From NCBI RefSeq assembly GCF_004152845.1, contig NZ_SEON01000003.1, forward strand, positions 310,001-374,000: a stretch of 64,000 nt of DNA, given 5' to 3'. Under the pieces are notes generated by a model that did no database searches, was not told the origin of the DNA, and saw only the letters and a list, made by a program, of their open reading frames with translations. Below are positions 45,318 through 55,700 of this stretch, in pieces (the first letter of the stretch is position 1; every line of letters starts with the position of its first letter). A program made the translations under genes and the position numbers. This DNA is from Sphingobium fuliginis (GTDB taxonomy: Bacteria; Pseudomonadota; Alphaproteobacteria; Sphingomonadales; Sphingomonadaceae).

Positions 45318-46285
45318 TGACCGCCTGGCAACCTCCGTCCAGCCTGAAGGCTGCCACCGCCGCGCCGCTGTTTTCCGTGGTGATCCCCACCTATCAGCGG
45401 CGCGACGCGGCGGTGGCCGCCGTCATGTCCGCCCTTGAACAGACGGTCGCGATCATCGAGGTGATCGTGGTCGTGGACGGATCGACGGACGGGACGGAAG
45501 TTGCCCTGGGCGCGATCAACGATCCGCGTCTCAAGGTCATCGTGCAGGAAAATCGCGGTGCGGCGGCCGCGAGGAACAAGGGCATCGACCATGCCCGCGG
45601 ACGCTATATCGCCTTTCTCGACTGCGACGACCGGTTCCTGCCGCACCATCTTGCCGACCTGCTGCCCCTGTTGCAGGAGAGCGAGGATGTCGTCGCCTAT
45701 GGCCAGGTGCTGGCCGACCGTGGCGAAGGACGCAATTTCCTCAAGCCGCCGCGCGCCATCGCCCATGGCGAAACCATGGACCGCTATCTGATGTGCGATC
45801 GCGGCTTCATCCAGACCAGCAGCATGGCCCTCAGCCGGACGCTGGCGGAGAAGGTGCGCTATCGCGAGGATGTGAAATTCGGCGACGATACCGACTTCGC
45901 CCTGCGCCTGTCGCTGGCCGGGGCGCGCTTCCTGATGACGGAACGGCCCGGCACCATATGGGCCGACCGCGATGCCGACGACCGGCTTTCGCAGGTGCGC
46001 GGCAGCATCGGCAGCCTGACCTGGCTGCGGGACCTGCGCCCCCATATCAGCCCGCGCGCCTTTTCCGCCTATATGGGCTGGCACGCCGCGAAAAGCATCT
46101 GGCCGACCAGCAGGCGGCAGGCGATGCGCTACTATCTGGGGGCCGTCTGCCGGGGCGCCTTCGGTCCCCGCCTGGCGGCGACCGTGCTGTTGCAGATCGT
46201 GATGCCCGACCCGGTCTATCGCCGCATTTCCGACCGCTGGATCGACCTGTCCCACATGCTCGCCGGCAAGGGGCAGAGGCTGTGA
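45317..46285 (+). CDS. Glycosyltransferase family 2, third
   Basis: 322 residues from the ATG of the TGATG overlap. Motifs FSVVIPTYQRRDAAVAAVMSALEQT, IVVVDGSTDG and YIAFLDCDDRFLPHHL. The acidic motif is DCDD where the paralogue has DSDD. The C-terminus ends PDPVYRRISDRWIDL. Likely acts on the next sugar of the repeat unit. Confidence 0.92.
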   Translation: MTAWQPPSSLKAATAAPLFSVVIPTYQRRDAAVAAVMSALEQTVAIIEVIVVVDGSTDGTEVALGAINDPRLKVIVQENRGAAAARNKGIDHARGRYIAFLDCDDRFLPHHLADLLPLLQESEDVVAYGQVLADRGEGRNFLKPPRAIAHGETMDRYLMCDRGFIQTSSMALSRTLAEKVRYREDVKFGDDTDFALRLSLAGARFLMTERPGTIWADRDADDRLSQVRGSIGSLTWLRDLRPHISPRAFSAYMGWHAAKSIWPTSRRQAMRYYLGAVCRGAFGPRLAATVLLQIVMPDPVYRRISDRWIDLSHMLAGKGQRL

Positions 46286-47409
46286 GGCGGCGTGAATTCC
46301 TGGCGGGCGCGGCGGCGCTTTCCGCCTGCTCCCCCATCCAGCCGAGCGCCGCACAGGTCGGCGGCACGGCAGGGCTTTCAGCCCATGCCCGCAAGTCGGG
46401 CCGCTATTTCGGCGCGGCGATCAAGTCGCGCCAGTTGCGCGAAGACCCCGATTTCACCGCCGCCGTCGCCCGGGAGTGCGACATGGTGGTCCAGGAATAT
46501 GAACTGAAGCGCGGCACGACCGAGCCGAAACCCGGCAAATATGATTTCAGCGGCGCCGACCAGATCATCGCCTTCGCACAGCAGCATGGCATGCGCGCGA
46601 GGGGGCATGCGCTGGTCTGGTACGCCGCGCAACCGCCTTGGCTGGAACCGGCGTTGAAGGCCGCCGGCCGTGCCGAACGCGAAACGCTGATGACCAGCTA
46701 TATCGACACCGCCATGCGCCGTTACGCAGGCAAAATCCGCGAATGGGACGTCGTCAACGAAGCCATCGAGCCCAATGACGGCCGCGCCGACGGCATGCGC
46801 GCCAAAAGCATGTGGATGGATGCGCTGGGCGAGGATTATATCGACATCGCCTTCCACCACGCGCGGGAAGTCGATCCCCGGCCCATGCGGTTCCTGACCG
46901 ATTTCGGGATAGAACATGACTCCCCCCGCTGCGAGCGCCGCCGCACTGCTCTGCTGAAGCTGCTCGACCGGTTGATGGCGCGCAACGTGCCGGTGGACGC
47001 GGTCGGCATACAAGGGCATCTGAAGCCCTATAGGGAAGGTTTCAACCAGGCCCTGTTCGCGCGCTTTCTGGAGCAGCTCAGCGGCTATGGGCTGGCCCTC
47101 TCCATCACGGAATTCGACGTCGCGGACCGGGGTGGGCCACCCAATCCGGACAAGCGGGACAAGGAGGTCGCCTCCGTCGCCAAGGCCTTTCTGGACGTGG
47201 CGCTGGACAATCCGGCGATGCGTTCGGTGCTCTGCTGGGGGCTGTCGGACCGCTATAGCTGGCTGTCCAGTTTCAAGGATTACAAGTGGCCCGACGGCCA
47301 GTTGTCGCGCGGCCTGCCTCTGGACGGCGGGATGCGCCGCAAGCCGCTGTGGGACGCCATAGCCGCCGCCTTCGACGCGGCCCCCGCCATGAGGAGCGCA
47401 GGCGCATGA
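46282..47409 (+). CDS. GH10-family glycosidase, Tat-type lipoprotein
   Basis: 375 residues from a GTG overlapping the previous stop. The N-terminus RRREFLAGAAALSAC has both a twin-arginine motif and a lipobox (Cys16). The TIM barrel has GHALVWYAAQPPW, WDVVNEAIEP with acid/base Glu160, VGIQGHLKPY and LSITEFDV with nucleophile Glu277. GH10 enzymes cut beta-1,4-xylan or beta-glycan chains. Inside an EPS operon its target is probably the polymer itself, for trimming or release. Confidence 0.88.
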   Translation: MRRREFLAGAAALSACSPIQPSAAQVGGTAGLSAHARKSGRYFGAAIKSRQLREDPDFTAAVARECDMVVQEYELKRGTTEPKPGKYDFSGADQIIAFAQQHGMRARGHALVWYAAQPPWLEPALKAAGRAERETLMTSYIDTAMRRYAGKIREWDVVNEAIEPNDGRADGMRAKSMWMDALGEDYIDIAFHHAREVDPRPMRFLTDFGIEHDSPRCERRRTALLKLLDRLMARNVPVDAVGIQGHLKPYREGFNQALFARFLEQLSGYGLALSITEFDVADRGGPPNPDKRDKEVASVAKAFLDVALDNPAMRSVLCWGLSDRYSWLSSFKDYKWPDGQLSRGLPLDGGMRRKPLWDAIAAAFDAAPAMRSAGA

Positions 47410-48491
47410 GAATTTCCTCGCTGACCGGCCTTCGCGGCGTGGCGGCGGTGTCGGTGCTGCTGTACCACATCCCGCATAATCCGGCGTTCGAGGCGTTTCG
47501 CCTGCCGCTTTTTTCCCGCGCCTATCTGGCGGTCGACCTGTTCTTCATCCTGAGCGGCTTCGTCATCTCCTTCGGCTATCACGACCGGGTGGTGAACCAT
47601 CTGGGGTGGGCGAGCTATGTCGACTTCCTCGTCAACCGCATGGCGCGCGTATGGCCGCTGCACCTGATCGTGACGCTGGTGTTCATGGCGCGCATCGTCC
47701 TGAACATCTCCGGCAGCCAGGCGATCGCGCTCGATGCGCCGAACATCCTCACCAACCTGCTGATGGTGCAGAGCTGGGGTTGGGGAACGGAGCCGATCGC
47801 GGGCAACAGCTGGTCCGTCAGCACGGAGGTCGCGGCCTATCTCATCTACCCGCTGATCGCCATCATCGCCTTCTCGCGATGGGCATGGGTGCAGGGGTTG
47901 CTGTGCGTCGGAATATTGGGCCTGGTGGCGCTGTCGGGCCGGGGTTCCAGCGGTCCGCTGGACGTCAATGACAGCGACAGCGTGCTGACGCTGCTGCGCT
48001 GCCTCGCCGGTTTCTCGCTGGGCGTTCTCAGCTATCGCTGCGCAGAGAAGGCGTGGTGCCGGCGGCTCATCGACCGGACGGGCGCATTCGCCATGATCTG
48101 CGGGCTCATCGCGCTCGCGCTGCTGCTGCCTGGAAAGGCCGATCTGCTGGTGGTCTGCCTGATGCCGGCGCTGGTGCTGAGCTGCTATTATAACGGCGCG
48201 GCGGCGCGGGCGGTGATGGCCAATCCGGTCAGCTTCCATCTGGGCCTGATCAGCTATTCCATCTATCTCTGGCATCCGCTGGTGCGCGACGTGTTCGCCC
48301 GCGGCATGGGCGTGGCGCACAGGCATGGAATCACCGGCTTCGACGGACTGATCGTCCTCGCCATGCTGGTGGCGACCTGGCTGCTCTGCTGGGCGAGCTA
48401 TGCGCTGGTGGAGGTGCGCGGGCACCGCTTCATCAAATGGCTCCAGCGCGGCGGACGGAGCCGCAAGCCCGTGGTCGAGGCGGCCGCCTGA
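47406..48491 (+). CDS. Acyltransferase family 3 (EPS O-acylation)
   Basis: 361 residues and about ten membrane helices. Motifs RISSLTGLRGVAAVSVLLYH and VDLFFILSGFVISFGYHDRV are the AT3 signature; the conserved His is in LLYH. Such proteins O-acetylate exopolysaccharide or lipopolysaccharide sugars. Start overlaps the GH10 stop. It implies the EPS carries acetyl or similar groups. Confidence 0.93.
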   Translation: MRISSLTGLRGVAAVSVLLYHIPHNPAFEAFRLPLFSRAYLAVDLFFILSGFVISFGYHDRVVNHLGWASYVDFLVNRMARVWPLHLIVTLVFMARIVLNISGSQAIALDAPNILTNLLMVQSWGWGTEPIAGNSWSVSTEVAAYLIYPLIAIIAFSRWAWVQGLLCVGILGLVALSGRGSSGPLDVNDSDSVLTLLRCLAGFSLGVLSYRCAEKAWCRRLIDRTGAFAMICGLIALALLLPGKADLLVVCLMPALVLSCYYNGAAARAVMANPVSFHLGLISYSIYLWHPLVRDVFARGMGVAHRHGITGFDGLIVLAMLVATWLLCWASYALVEVRGHRFIKWLQRGGRSRKPVVEAAA

Positions 48492-49426
48492 TGCCCGCGG
48501 TCTGGATCGCCATTCCCACCTTCCGCCGGCCCGAACAGCTCCGCCACCTGTTGGAGGCCCTGCCCGGCGTAACCGACCGCCATGATGTGATGGTGCTGGT
48601 GGCGGACAATGATCCGGTCCGGCAGGAGGGAGCAGCCGTGGTCCGGTCCCTGCTGGCGGAGGGATATGGCCTGCCCGTGACGCTGCTGACGGTGACGCAG
48701 CCGGGGCTCTGCGCAGTTCGCAATGCCATCGCCGCCGCCGCTCTGGACGACCCGGCGATGCGTTTCCTGGCGATGATCGACGATGATGAGTGGCCGCAAC
48801 CCGGCTGGCTGGACGCGCTGCTGATCTGTCAGGCGCAGGTGGGCGCGGATGTCGTTGCCGGGCCGGTGGGCAGTTGCTTCGTGGGGCAGCCGCCGCGATG
48901 GGCGCGCGAAACGCTGGTCTTCCGCGCGGAGGAACGCCCATGGGGGGCGACCGGCATGCTCTGGGCAAGCAACAACCTGCTGGTCGGCCGGCGCGCCTTT
49001 GCAATGATCGGCGCGCCCTTCTTCGATCCGCGCTTCAACCGCAGCGGCGGAGAGGATCTGGATTTCCTGGCCCGGCTGCATGAGGCAGGCGCCCGCTTCG
49101 GCTGGTCGCCCGATGCACGGGTCAGCGAATGGGTGCCGGCGGAGCGGGCGCGCCTTTCATGGGTGCTGAAACGCATGTGGCGCATCGGCTGCACTGAAAC
49201 CATGGCGCGGCGCAAGGCCCTGCCCGGCCGCATCGGCGGCGCGAAGCTGCTGGCCCGGTCGATTGCGATATTGGGACTGCGGACCGCGGGACTGGCGGCC
49301 CTGTTGCTGCCCGGCGCGCGTCGGGTGGACATCGCCGGACAGTGGGTCAAGAGCTGGGCGCGCCTCTATGCCCTGGCAGGAGGCGCGCGCAGCTATTACG
49401 GGGCGAGCCATTATGGCGCGCTGTAG
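48491..49426 (+). CDS. Glycosyltransferase family 2, fourth
   Basis: 311 residues. WIAIPTFRRPEQLRHLLEAL, VLVADNDPVRQEGAAVV and MIDDDEWPQPGWLDALL. It is close to the 309-residue transferase earlier in the operon, sharing the ADND...QEG spacing, DDDE and ARFGWSPDARVSEWVP. The last 16 nt overlap the end of the convergent GH16 gene. It is the last gene of the operon. Confidence 0.9.
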   Translation: MPAVWIAIPTFRRPEQLRHLLEALPGVTDRHDVMVLVADNDPVRQEGAAVVRSLLAEGYGLPVTLLTVTQPGLCAVRNAIAAAALDDPAMRFLAMIDDDEWPQPGWLDALLICQAQVGADVVAGPVGSCFVGQPPRWARETLVFRAEERPWGATGMLWASNNLLVGRRAFAMIGAPFFDPRFNRSGGEDLDFLARLHEAGARFGWSPDARVSEWVPAERARLSWVLKRMWRIGCTETMARRKALPGRIGGAKLLARSIAILGLRTAGLAALLLPGARRVDIAGQWVKSWARLYALAGGARSYYGASHYGAL

Positions 49427-50799
49427 ATTTTGAAGCTCTTGACGACCATGTCGCCCGACCCGTCATCATAAGCGCCATCGGTCTTCACCGCGACGTCCAT
49501 GATGGGATAGAAGCGGAAGCCCCGGAAGGGATTGACCGACTGATAGGTTTCCACCCCATCCACGAACCAGGTGATGTAATCGCGCTGGATGTCCACGGCG
49601 AAACGATGGAAACCCTGGGAATAGCCGCTGAGGCCATAGGCCTGCTGCGTCTGGATCGTGACGCCCCGCTGATCGTAACGGGTGCCGTTGGCCCCGATAT
49701 GCAGGGTATGGGCGACATGGCGGTCGAAATCCCAATAGCTTTGATAGCCGAACCCTTCATAAATATCGATCTCGGGCGGCCAGCCGCTGGTCGACACCAG
49801 CCAGAAGGCAGGCCATGACCCGCGCCGGCTGGGCATTTTGGCTTCCCATTCATATTGGCCATAGCCGATCTGCGTCGCCAGGAAATTGCGCCCGTCGAGC
49901 ACCGACGACCCATAATACCATGTCTGGCCGCCATAGCTGATCGGCGTCTTCAGCTTTTGCGTATGCAGGACTAGTCCGTTCGTCCCCCAATAGACCGGCC
50001 CTTCGATGCCGGGGAAAATGCTGGAATCGAGATAGAGGCCGGTTTCCCCATTGGCGATCTGCGTCCGGCCATGGGCAAGCGAAGTCGCCCAGCGGTCCCA
50101 ACCGCCATCGGGGGACCGCCTATGCGTGTCCTTGAGCAGTTCGAACTGAAGCGTGCCGGTCGCCGCGAAGCTTCGCGGCTCGCGAAACATACCCGTCGCC
50201 CTAGCGGTTGCGATGGCCGTGCTGCTGGCCATGATCGTCGCGGTCGATTGACCCTGAAGGCCGCCCCAGGGCGCCTCCCGCAGCTTGACCTGGAACTGCT
50301 GGCCTTCCGTGGCGCCGATGATCGGCACCGCGACGGTCTGCACCAGCGGATCGCCGGGGCGGAAGATCACCACCGTGTCGACCGTCTGGTAATTATAGCC
50401 CGACAGTGCGCGATAGGTGCCCGATCCGTTGACCGTGATGATCCGCGCGATCACCGTATTGGGCGTCGGCCGATCCAGCGTCACCGGCACATAGGCCACG
50501 CTGCTGCCCGGACGAAAGCTCGCATTGCCCAGCGACAGCGTCGCCTTTGCCGGCAGCTTCGTCCCATTGGCGAAGTCGAAATCGGAAAAATCAGAGACAA
50601 TGTTCATCGTCGTGGAACCGCTGATCGTCGACGACGTTATCGTTGTGGAGTTCGTGGCGGAAAGAAGCTGCGAACTGGTACTGGTTGCAGTCGACGTCAT
50701 ATTCGATGTCGACCCCCCAGTCATGATCGTAGCGGCTCCCGCTGCGAAAATACAAAGCATTCCGGCTCCAAAAATGGAGCCAGTCATTTTGACAGGCAT
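49411..50799 (-). CDS. GH16-family secreted glycosidase with Ser/Thr-rich and beta-sandwich N-terminus
   Basis: 462 residues. Signal peptide MPVKMTGSIFGAGMLCIFAAGAA, a Ser/Thr-rich segment (~30-75), a Calx-beta-like sandwich (~80-190) and a GH16 jelly roll (~220-462). The catalytic motif EIDIYE gives Glu343, Asp345 and Glu348, within WPPEIDIYEGFG. Such enzymes cut beta-1,3 or beta-1,4 glucans or galactans. Placement at the end of an EPS operon suggests release or remodelling of that polymer. The upstream open frame begins with TTG; the ATG fits the signal peptide better. Confidence 0.88.
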   Translation of the reverse strand: MPVKMTGSIFGAGMLCIFAAGAATIMTGGSTSNMTSTATSTSSQLLSATNSTTITSSTISGSTTMNIVSDFSDFDFANGTKLPAKATLSLGNASFRPGSSVAYVPVTLDRPTPNTVIARIITVNGSGTYRALSGYNYQTVDTVVIFRPGDPLVQTVAVPIIGATEGQQFQVKLREAPWGGLQGQSTATIMASSTAIATARATGMFREPRSFAATGTLQFELLKDTHRRSPDGGWDRWATSLAHGRTQIANGETGLYLDSSIFPGIEGPVYWGTNGLVLHTQKLKTPISYGGQTWYYGSSVLDGRNFLATQIGYGQYEWEAKMPSRRGSWPAFWLVSTSGWPPEIDIYEGFGYQSYWDFDRHVAHTLHIGANGTRYDQRGVTIQTQQAYGLSGYSQGFHRFAVDIQRDYITWFVDGVETYQSVNPFRGFRFYPIMDVAVKTDGAYDDGSGDMVVKSFKIYSAP

Positions 50800-50870
50800 G
50801 GTTGCGACCCCCGCAGTTAACCCCAATAGGGTCCCCCAAGAAGGTTAACAAAAACTTCGGGTCAACGACG

Positions 50871-50903
50871 ACTCGTCGTATCCTTTCGGAATTTGCGACG
50901 AGT
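50871..50903. promoter_or_regulatory. Second CGACGA inverted repeat, upstream of the GH16 gene
   Basis: ACTCGTCG (50871-50878) and CGACGAGT (50896-50903) are exact complements separated by 17 nt. The right side reads ATTTGCGACGAGTTGTTG, close to ATTTGCGACGAAATGTTG at 33579-33596; both are followed by GCTGAAAAC within a few to 15 nt. It lies about 70-105 bp before the GH16 start. Confidence 0.5.
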
Positions 50904-50989
50904 TGTTGGTGGACATGCTGAAAACTGGCTGAACCTGGCCATGTTTTCAGAATCGATATGACCCGGGATTTCCACGCCGGAAATGAAAA

Positions 50990-51016
50990 GCGCTCCCGAC
51001 ACAAGGCCGGGAGCGC
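50990..51016 (-). terminator. Rho-independent terminator of ugd
   Basis: GCGCTCCCG / CGGGAGCGC stem with a 9-nt loop. On the minus strand the stem is followed by ttttcattt. It starts about 45 bp after the ugd stop. Confidence 0.8.
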
Positions 51017-51061
51017 GCCTGTTCCAGCCCTTACCGCGAGGGAAGGGATTTCGGTCGCGGC

Positions 51062-52405
51062 TTATTCCGCCGCCTGAACCAACTCTTCTATCTCGGGCGT
51101 GGCGCCGCGGCCGACGCTGACATAGGCGAAGCCGGCCGCCTCGGCATCGGCCGGACGATAGATGTTGCGCAGGTCGACCAGACCGTCGCCGCTCATGATG
51201 CCCTTGAGGCGCGGCAGATCGAGCGCCCGCAGCGCATCCCATTCCGTGACGATGACGACCGCCGCAGCCCCCTGCGCCGCGACATAGGGATTATCGCAGA
51301 ATTCGACATTCGCCATCATCGTACGGGCGGCATCCATCCCCTCCGGATCATAGGCCCGCACCTGCGCGCCTCCGTCCTGCAGGGCCTGGATGATGGCGAT
51401 CGACGGTGCATCGCGCATGTCGTCGGTATTGGGCTTGAAGGTCAAGCCCAGCACGGCGATGGTCTTGCCGCGCACCGACCCGTTGCAGACCGCGACCACC
51501 TTCCGCGCCATGGCCCGCTTGCGGCTTTCGTTGATCGCCACGGTCGTTTCGATCAGGCGGATCGGCGCGCCGGCGTCTTCGGCCGTCTTGACCAGCGCCA
51601 GCGTATCCTTCGGGAAGCAGGAGCCGCCATAGCCCGGCCCGGCATGAAGGAATTTCGAACCGATCCGGTTATCGAGACCGATGCCGCGCGCCACCTGCTG
51701 GACGTCCGCGCCGACATTCTCGCACAGTTCGGCAATTTCGTTGATATAGGTGATCTTCATCGCCAGGAAGGCGTTGGCGGCATATTTGATGAGTTCGCTT
51801 GTCCGGCGGCCGGTGAACTGGATCGGCGCCTGGTTGAGGTAGAGGGGGCGATAGACCTCCTCCATCACGGGGCGGGCGCGCTCATCCTCTATGCCGACGA
51901 CGATGCGGTCAGGGCGCTTGAAATCCTGGATCGCCGCACCCTCGCGGAGGAATTCGGGGTTGGAGGCGACGGCGAACTGCGCATCGGGATTGGTTTCGCG
52001 GACAATGCGGTCGACCTCGTCCCCCGTACCGACCGGAACGGTGGACTTGGTGACGATGACGGTGAACCCGCTCAGGTTGGAAGCGATCTCCTGCGCGGCG
52101 GCATAGACATAGCTCAGGTCCGCATGCCCATCGCCTCGCCGCGCGGGGGTGCCGACGGCGATGAACACCACATCGGCCTGGCTAACCGATCCGGCAAGAT
52201 CGGTGGTGAATGTCAGGCGACCCGCCTTCACATTGCGCGCGATCAGATCGGCAAGGCCCGGCTCGTAGATCGGAACGCCGCCGCCCTGCAACAACTCGAT
52301 CTTGCGCGCGTCCTTGTCCACGCAGATGACATCATGGCCGAAATCCGCGAGACACGCGCCGGATACCAGGCCGACATAGCCCGAGCCGGTCATAACGATC
52401 CGCAT
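51062..52405 (-). CDS. ugd: UDP-glucose 6-dehydrogenase
   Basis: 447 residues from ATG with aaggag 7 nt upstream. It oxidises UDP-glucose to UDP-glucuronate in two NAD-dependent steps. Motifs: MRIVMTGSGYVGLVSGACLADFGHDV (NAD site), VTKSTVPVGTGDEV, the catalytic-Cys loop FLHAGPGYGGSCFPKDT and VLGLTFKPNTDDMRDAPS. With pgm in the same window it provides precursor for a uronic-acid-containing EPS. It is convergent with the EPS operon. Confidence 0.96.
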   Translation of the reverse strand: MRIVMTGSGYVGLVSGACLADFGHDVICVDKDARKIELLQGGGVPIYEPGLADLIARNVKAGRLTFTTDLAGSVSQADVVFIAVGTPARRGDGHADLSYVYAAAQEIASNLSGFTVIVTKSTVPVGTGDEVDRIVRETNPDAQFAVASNPEFLREGAAIQDFKRPDRIVVGIEDERARPVMEEVYRPLYLNQAPIQFTGRRTSELIKYAANAFLAMKITYINEIAELCENVGADVQQVARGIGLDNRIGSKFLHAGPGYGGSCFPKDTLALVKTAEDAGAPIRLIETTVAINESRKRAMARKVVAVCNGSVRGKTIAVLGLTFKPNTDDMRDAPSIAIIQALQDGGAQVRAYDPEGMDAARTMMANVEFCDNPYVAAQGAAAVVIVTEWDALRALDLPRLKGIMSGDGLVDLRNIYRPADAEAAGFAYVSVGRGATPEIEELVQAAE

Positions 52406-52673
52406 CACTATTCTCCTTCTTCAAACGGCTTTCGACCGACGGCCAACCGATCATGAAAGGACGCAGGAATCCATTCCGGGAAACCCCGGATGCACGGACC
52501 CTCATCCCTCATCATGGGTTGGGCGCCAGGCGACCGAGCCCGATGCCCAATTGGCCGGAACCAGCCGGCGATTGACGCAGCGCAGCATACCGTCCTGCGC
52601 GGGCTGGATGCAACGCAGCCTGCCGCTCTTCGCACACATATGGGCGCGGATCAGGCGCTTAGCCCATGGAAAA
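52406..52673. other. Gap between ugd and the TonB receptor gene
   Basis: About 270 bp holding the ugd leader with its Shine-Dalgarno at the left edge. No credible gene, tRNA or repeat is seen. The ugd promoter should be here, but I cannot pick it out. Confidence 0.5.
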
Positions 52674-52699
52674 GGGCGGGAGCATCGCTGCTCCCGCCC
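52674..52699 (-). terminator. Terminator of the TonB receptor gene
   Basis: GGGCGGGAGCA / TGCTCCCGCCC, an 11-bp perfect stem with loop tcgc, 25 bp after the receptor stop. On the minus strand it is followed by tttt. Confidence 0.8.
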
Positions 52700-52723
52700 C
52701 TCGCCCTCGCCCTGAGGAACCGG

Positions 52724-55700
52724 TCAGAATTTGACGCGCACGCCGGCCGTGAAGGCGCGGCCGACAATATCGTACACCGCGATATTGGTCGGCGGGTTGA
52801 CGCCCGGCACGGTGCCGGGAATCAGCGGCGGCTTCTTGTCGAACAGGTTGTTGACCGTCGCGAAGAATTCGAAATTGCCGCCATCGCCATGCGGAATGGT
52901 GTAGCGCATCGTCAGGTCGGTGTACCAGACCGGCTTCACCTTGGGATTGACGAACTGGATCGGCGTCGCGCCGCCCGGAATATCGAGCCGCATCTTGCCG
53001 ATATATTGTTCGCCAATGGTGAGGCCGAAGGGGCCATTGGTATAGTCCACCGTCAGGTTGCCGCGCCAGCGCGGAAAACCCTGCGGGTTGCTGGTGACGA
53101 CGCTGACGCCCGCATAATGGGCGATCGGCGCGCCCGCATATTGCTGGGCATCGAACTTGTCGAGATAGTTGAGGTAGAGCCGCAGGCCCAGCCCGCCATT
53201 GCCGACCGCCGTGCGATAGGTGAAGTCGAAATCGATGCCCGCCGTCTTCAGGAAGGCGATGTTCGCAGGGGTCAGACGAATCAGCGACGGGAAGCTGGTC
53301 GGGCTGGCGCGCTCGATCAGATTGCATTCCGCAACGCCCGATCCGCCGGCATTGAGGCAGTTGGTCAGGATCTGCTGCGCCGACAGGGAGTCGATCAGCT
53401 TGTCGACCTTGATGTTGTAATAGTCGATCGAGGCCGAGAAACCGCGCAGGAAGCTGGGCGAGAACACCGCGCCGAAGGTGTAGGTGTCCGCCACTTCCGG
53501 CTTCAGATTGGGATTGCCCGACGTCACCGTGTTGGCATTGACGTTCTGGCCGCTGCCATAGCTCCCGTCCGCACTCCTGACGTCATTGACGATGCCGATG
53601 CCGCTCTGCGCGCCGGCATAAAGTTCGAACAGATTGGGCGCGCGGATGTCATGCGAATAGGTGCCGCGCAGCAGCAGGTCGTCCACTGGCTTCCAGGTGC
53701 CGCCCACCTTCCAGGTCTTGACCGTGCCGGAGGTGGAGTAATCGGTCACACGGATCGCGCCGTTCACGCTCAATTCGCGGAAGAAGGGCGTGTCCTTCAG
53801 GATCGGCACCGCAAGTTCGGCATAGGCTTCCTTGACGTTCAGCTTGCCCGCCGCCGATCCGACATTGGTCAGCCAATAGAAGAGCGTGTTGATCGAGCCG
53901 GTGGGATAGGGAACCGTCGCCGATTCCGCCCGAGGGACGCCGCGCAAGCCGGCGAAATAGGCTTCCCGCTCCGCATCCGTGTCCAGCAGCGACGGATCGG
54001 CATTGCTGGTTAGGCGCAGGGACTGGCGCCGATATTCCACGCCCACCGCGATGTCGACCGGGCCTGCCGGCAGTTCGAACAGGCTGCCGCTGATATTGGC
54101 GGCGATCGCATCCTGCTTGAAGCGCGCCCGATAGCTGGAGGTGCCGGTCGCATAGGCGTAGCCCTCCGGCGTCGATTTCGACGGATCGCCATGCATCACG
54201 TCGATCGGCTTGCACCCGGCATATTGGCTGGCATAGGTCGGGTTCAGCAGCACGCGGCAGGTGACCTGCCCGGTCGAGGGATCGCGCACGGCGTCGAGCG
54301 CGGCATAGAGCTTCTGGTTGTCGTACAGCCCCACATTGTCCATCGAATGCTTCGAATCGCCGTGGCTGTAGGTCACCTGCCAGTTGAAGTCGTCGAACTT
54401 GCCCGCAAGGCCGGTCGTCGCCGTCCAATAATCGGTCTTTTCATAGGCGATCGGCTTGGGCTGGCCTGCATCCTGCTGACCGACGACATAATAATCGTTC
54501 GCGCCTGTCAGCGCGCCGTCGAGCGCAGTGGAGAGATAGGGATTGCCCTTGTAGATGCGCGCCGATTGCGTCGCCGGAATCAGCGAATTGCCCTGTGTGA
54601 AATAATGATATTTGCTGCGGGCGTAGAGCCCCTGGACGAAGAAATTGATGTCGTCCGTCAGGTCGTAGCTGACCCGGCCGAAACCGTTATAGTTGGTGAG
54701 CGGCGAGATCGCATTGGTGTCGTCGGGAATCTTGTAGCCGTCGCCGCCCTGCTGGAAGCCGGTGGTACCGACGACGGTCCCCAGGTTGAACGGGCGGGTG
54801 GAGCCGTCATTGTTGATGACCCGTCCGACGAACGGATTGCCGGCCACGCTGGACCCCACGATACGGCCGTTGGCGGCCAGGGCGGAGATGCGGATGTCCG
54901 GCGCAACCACATAGGGATTGGCAACCGTGCCCGGCGCCGCCGTGCAGGTGCGCGACTGGCCGTTGGCGGAAAGAGCGCAGGTGGATGTCACGCTGCCGAC
55001 GAAATTATAGCCCTGCGTCGCGAAGTCGCGGTCCTGCCGCAACATGCCGTCGCTGTTGGAATATTCCGCGCTCAGCAGGACATGGCCGCGGCCGCCGGCG
55101 AAATCCGCGCCGAATGCGCCGCCCAGCCGCTGGTTGCCGTTATTGCCGCGCTGGTCCACGCCTGCCTGGGCCACGCCCTTGAAGCCCGTGAACTTCTTGT
55201 CGAGGATGAAGTTGACGACACCCGCGACCGCATCGGAACCCCATTGGGCCGAAGCGCCCCCCGTCACCACGTCGACACGCTGCATCAGCAGTTGCGGCAG
55301 GACGTTGGTATCGATGGTGCCGACATATTCGGTGGGCGAAACCCGCATCCCGTCGAACAGGATCAGCGTACGCAACGGCCCCTTCGGATTGTTGCTGGGC
55401 GTGCCGAGGCCGCGCAGGTTCAGAACATTGCCGTGGATCGGCAGGTTGGAGAAATTATTCGCCGACTTGGATGGGCTCAGCGAATTGTTGAACTGGGGCA
55501 GCTTGTTGAGCGCGTCGGCCACGCCCGAGGGCGTCGTCTTGGCCAGTTCCTCCGTCGATGCGACCGTCACCGGAGTCGGCGCGGTATAACCGTCGCGCAC
55601 GATGCGCGACCCCGTCACGACGATGTCGGCATTGCTCGCCGGCGCCGCGGCCTGGGGCACGGCATCTTCCTGCGCGGGCGCCGCCGCGGCCATTTCCTGC

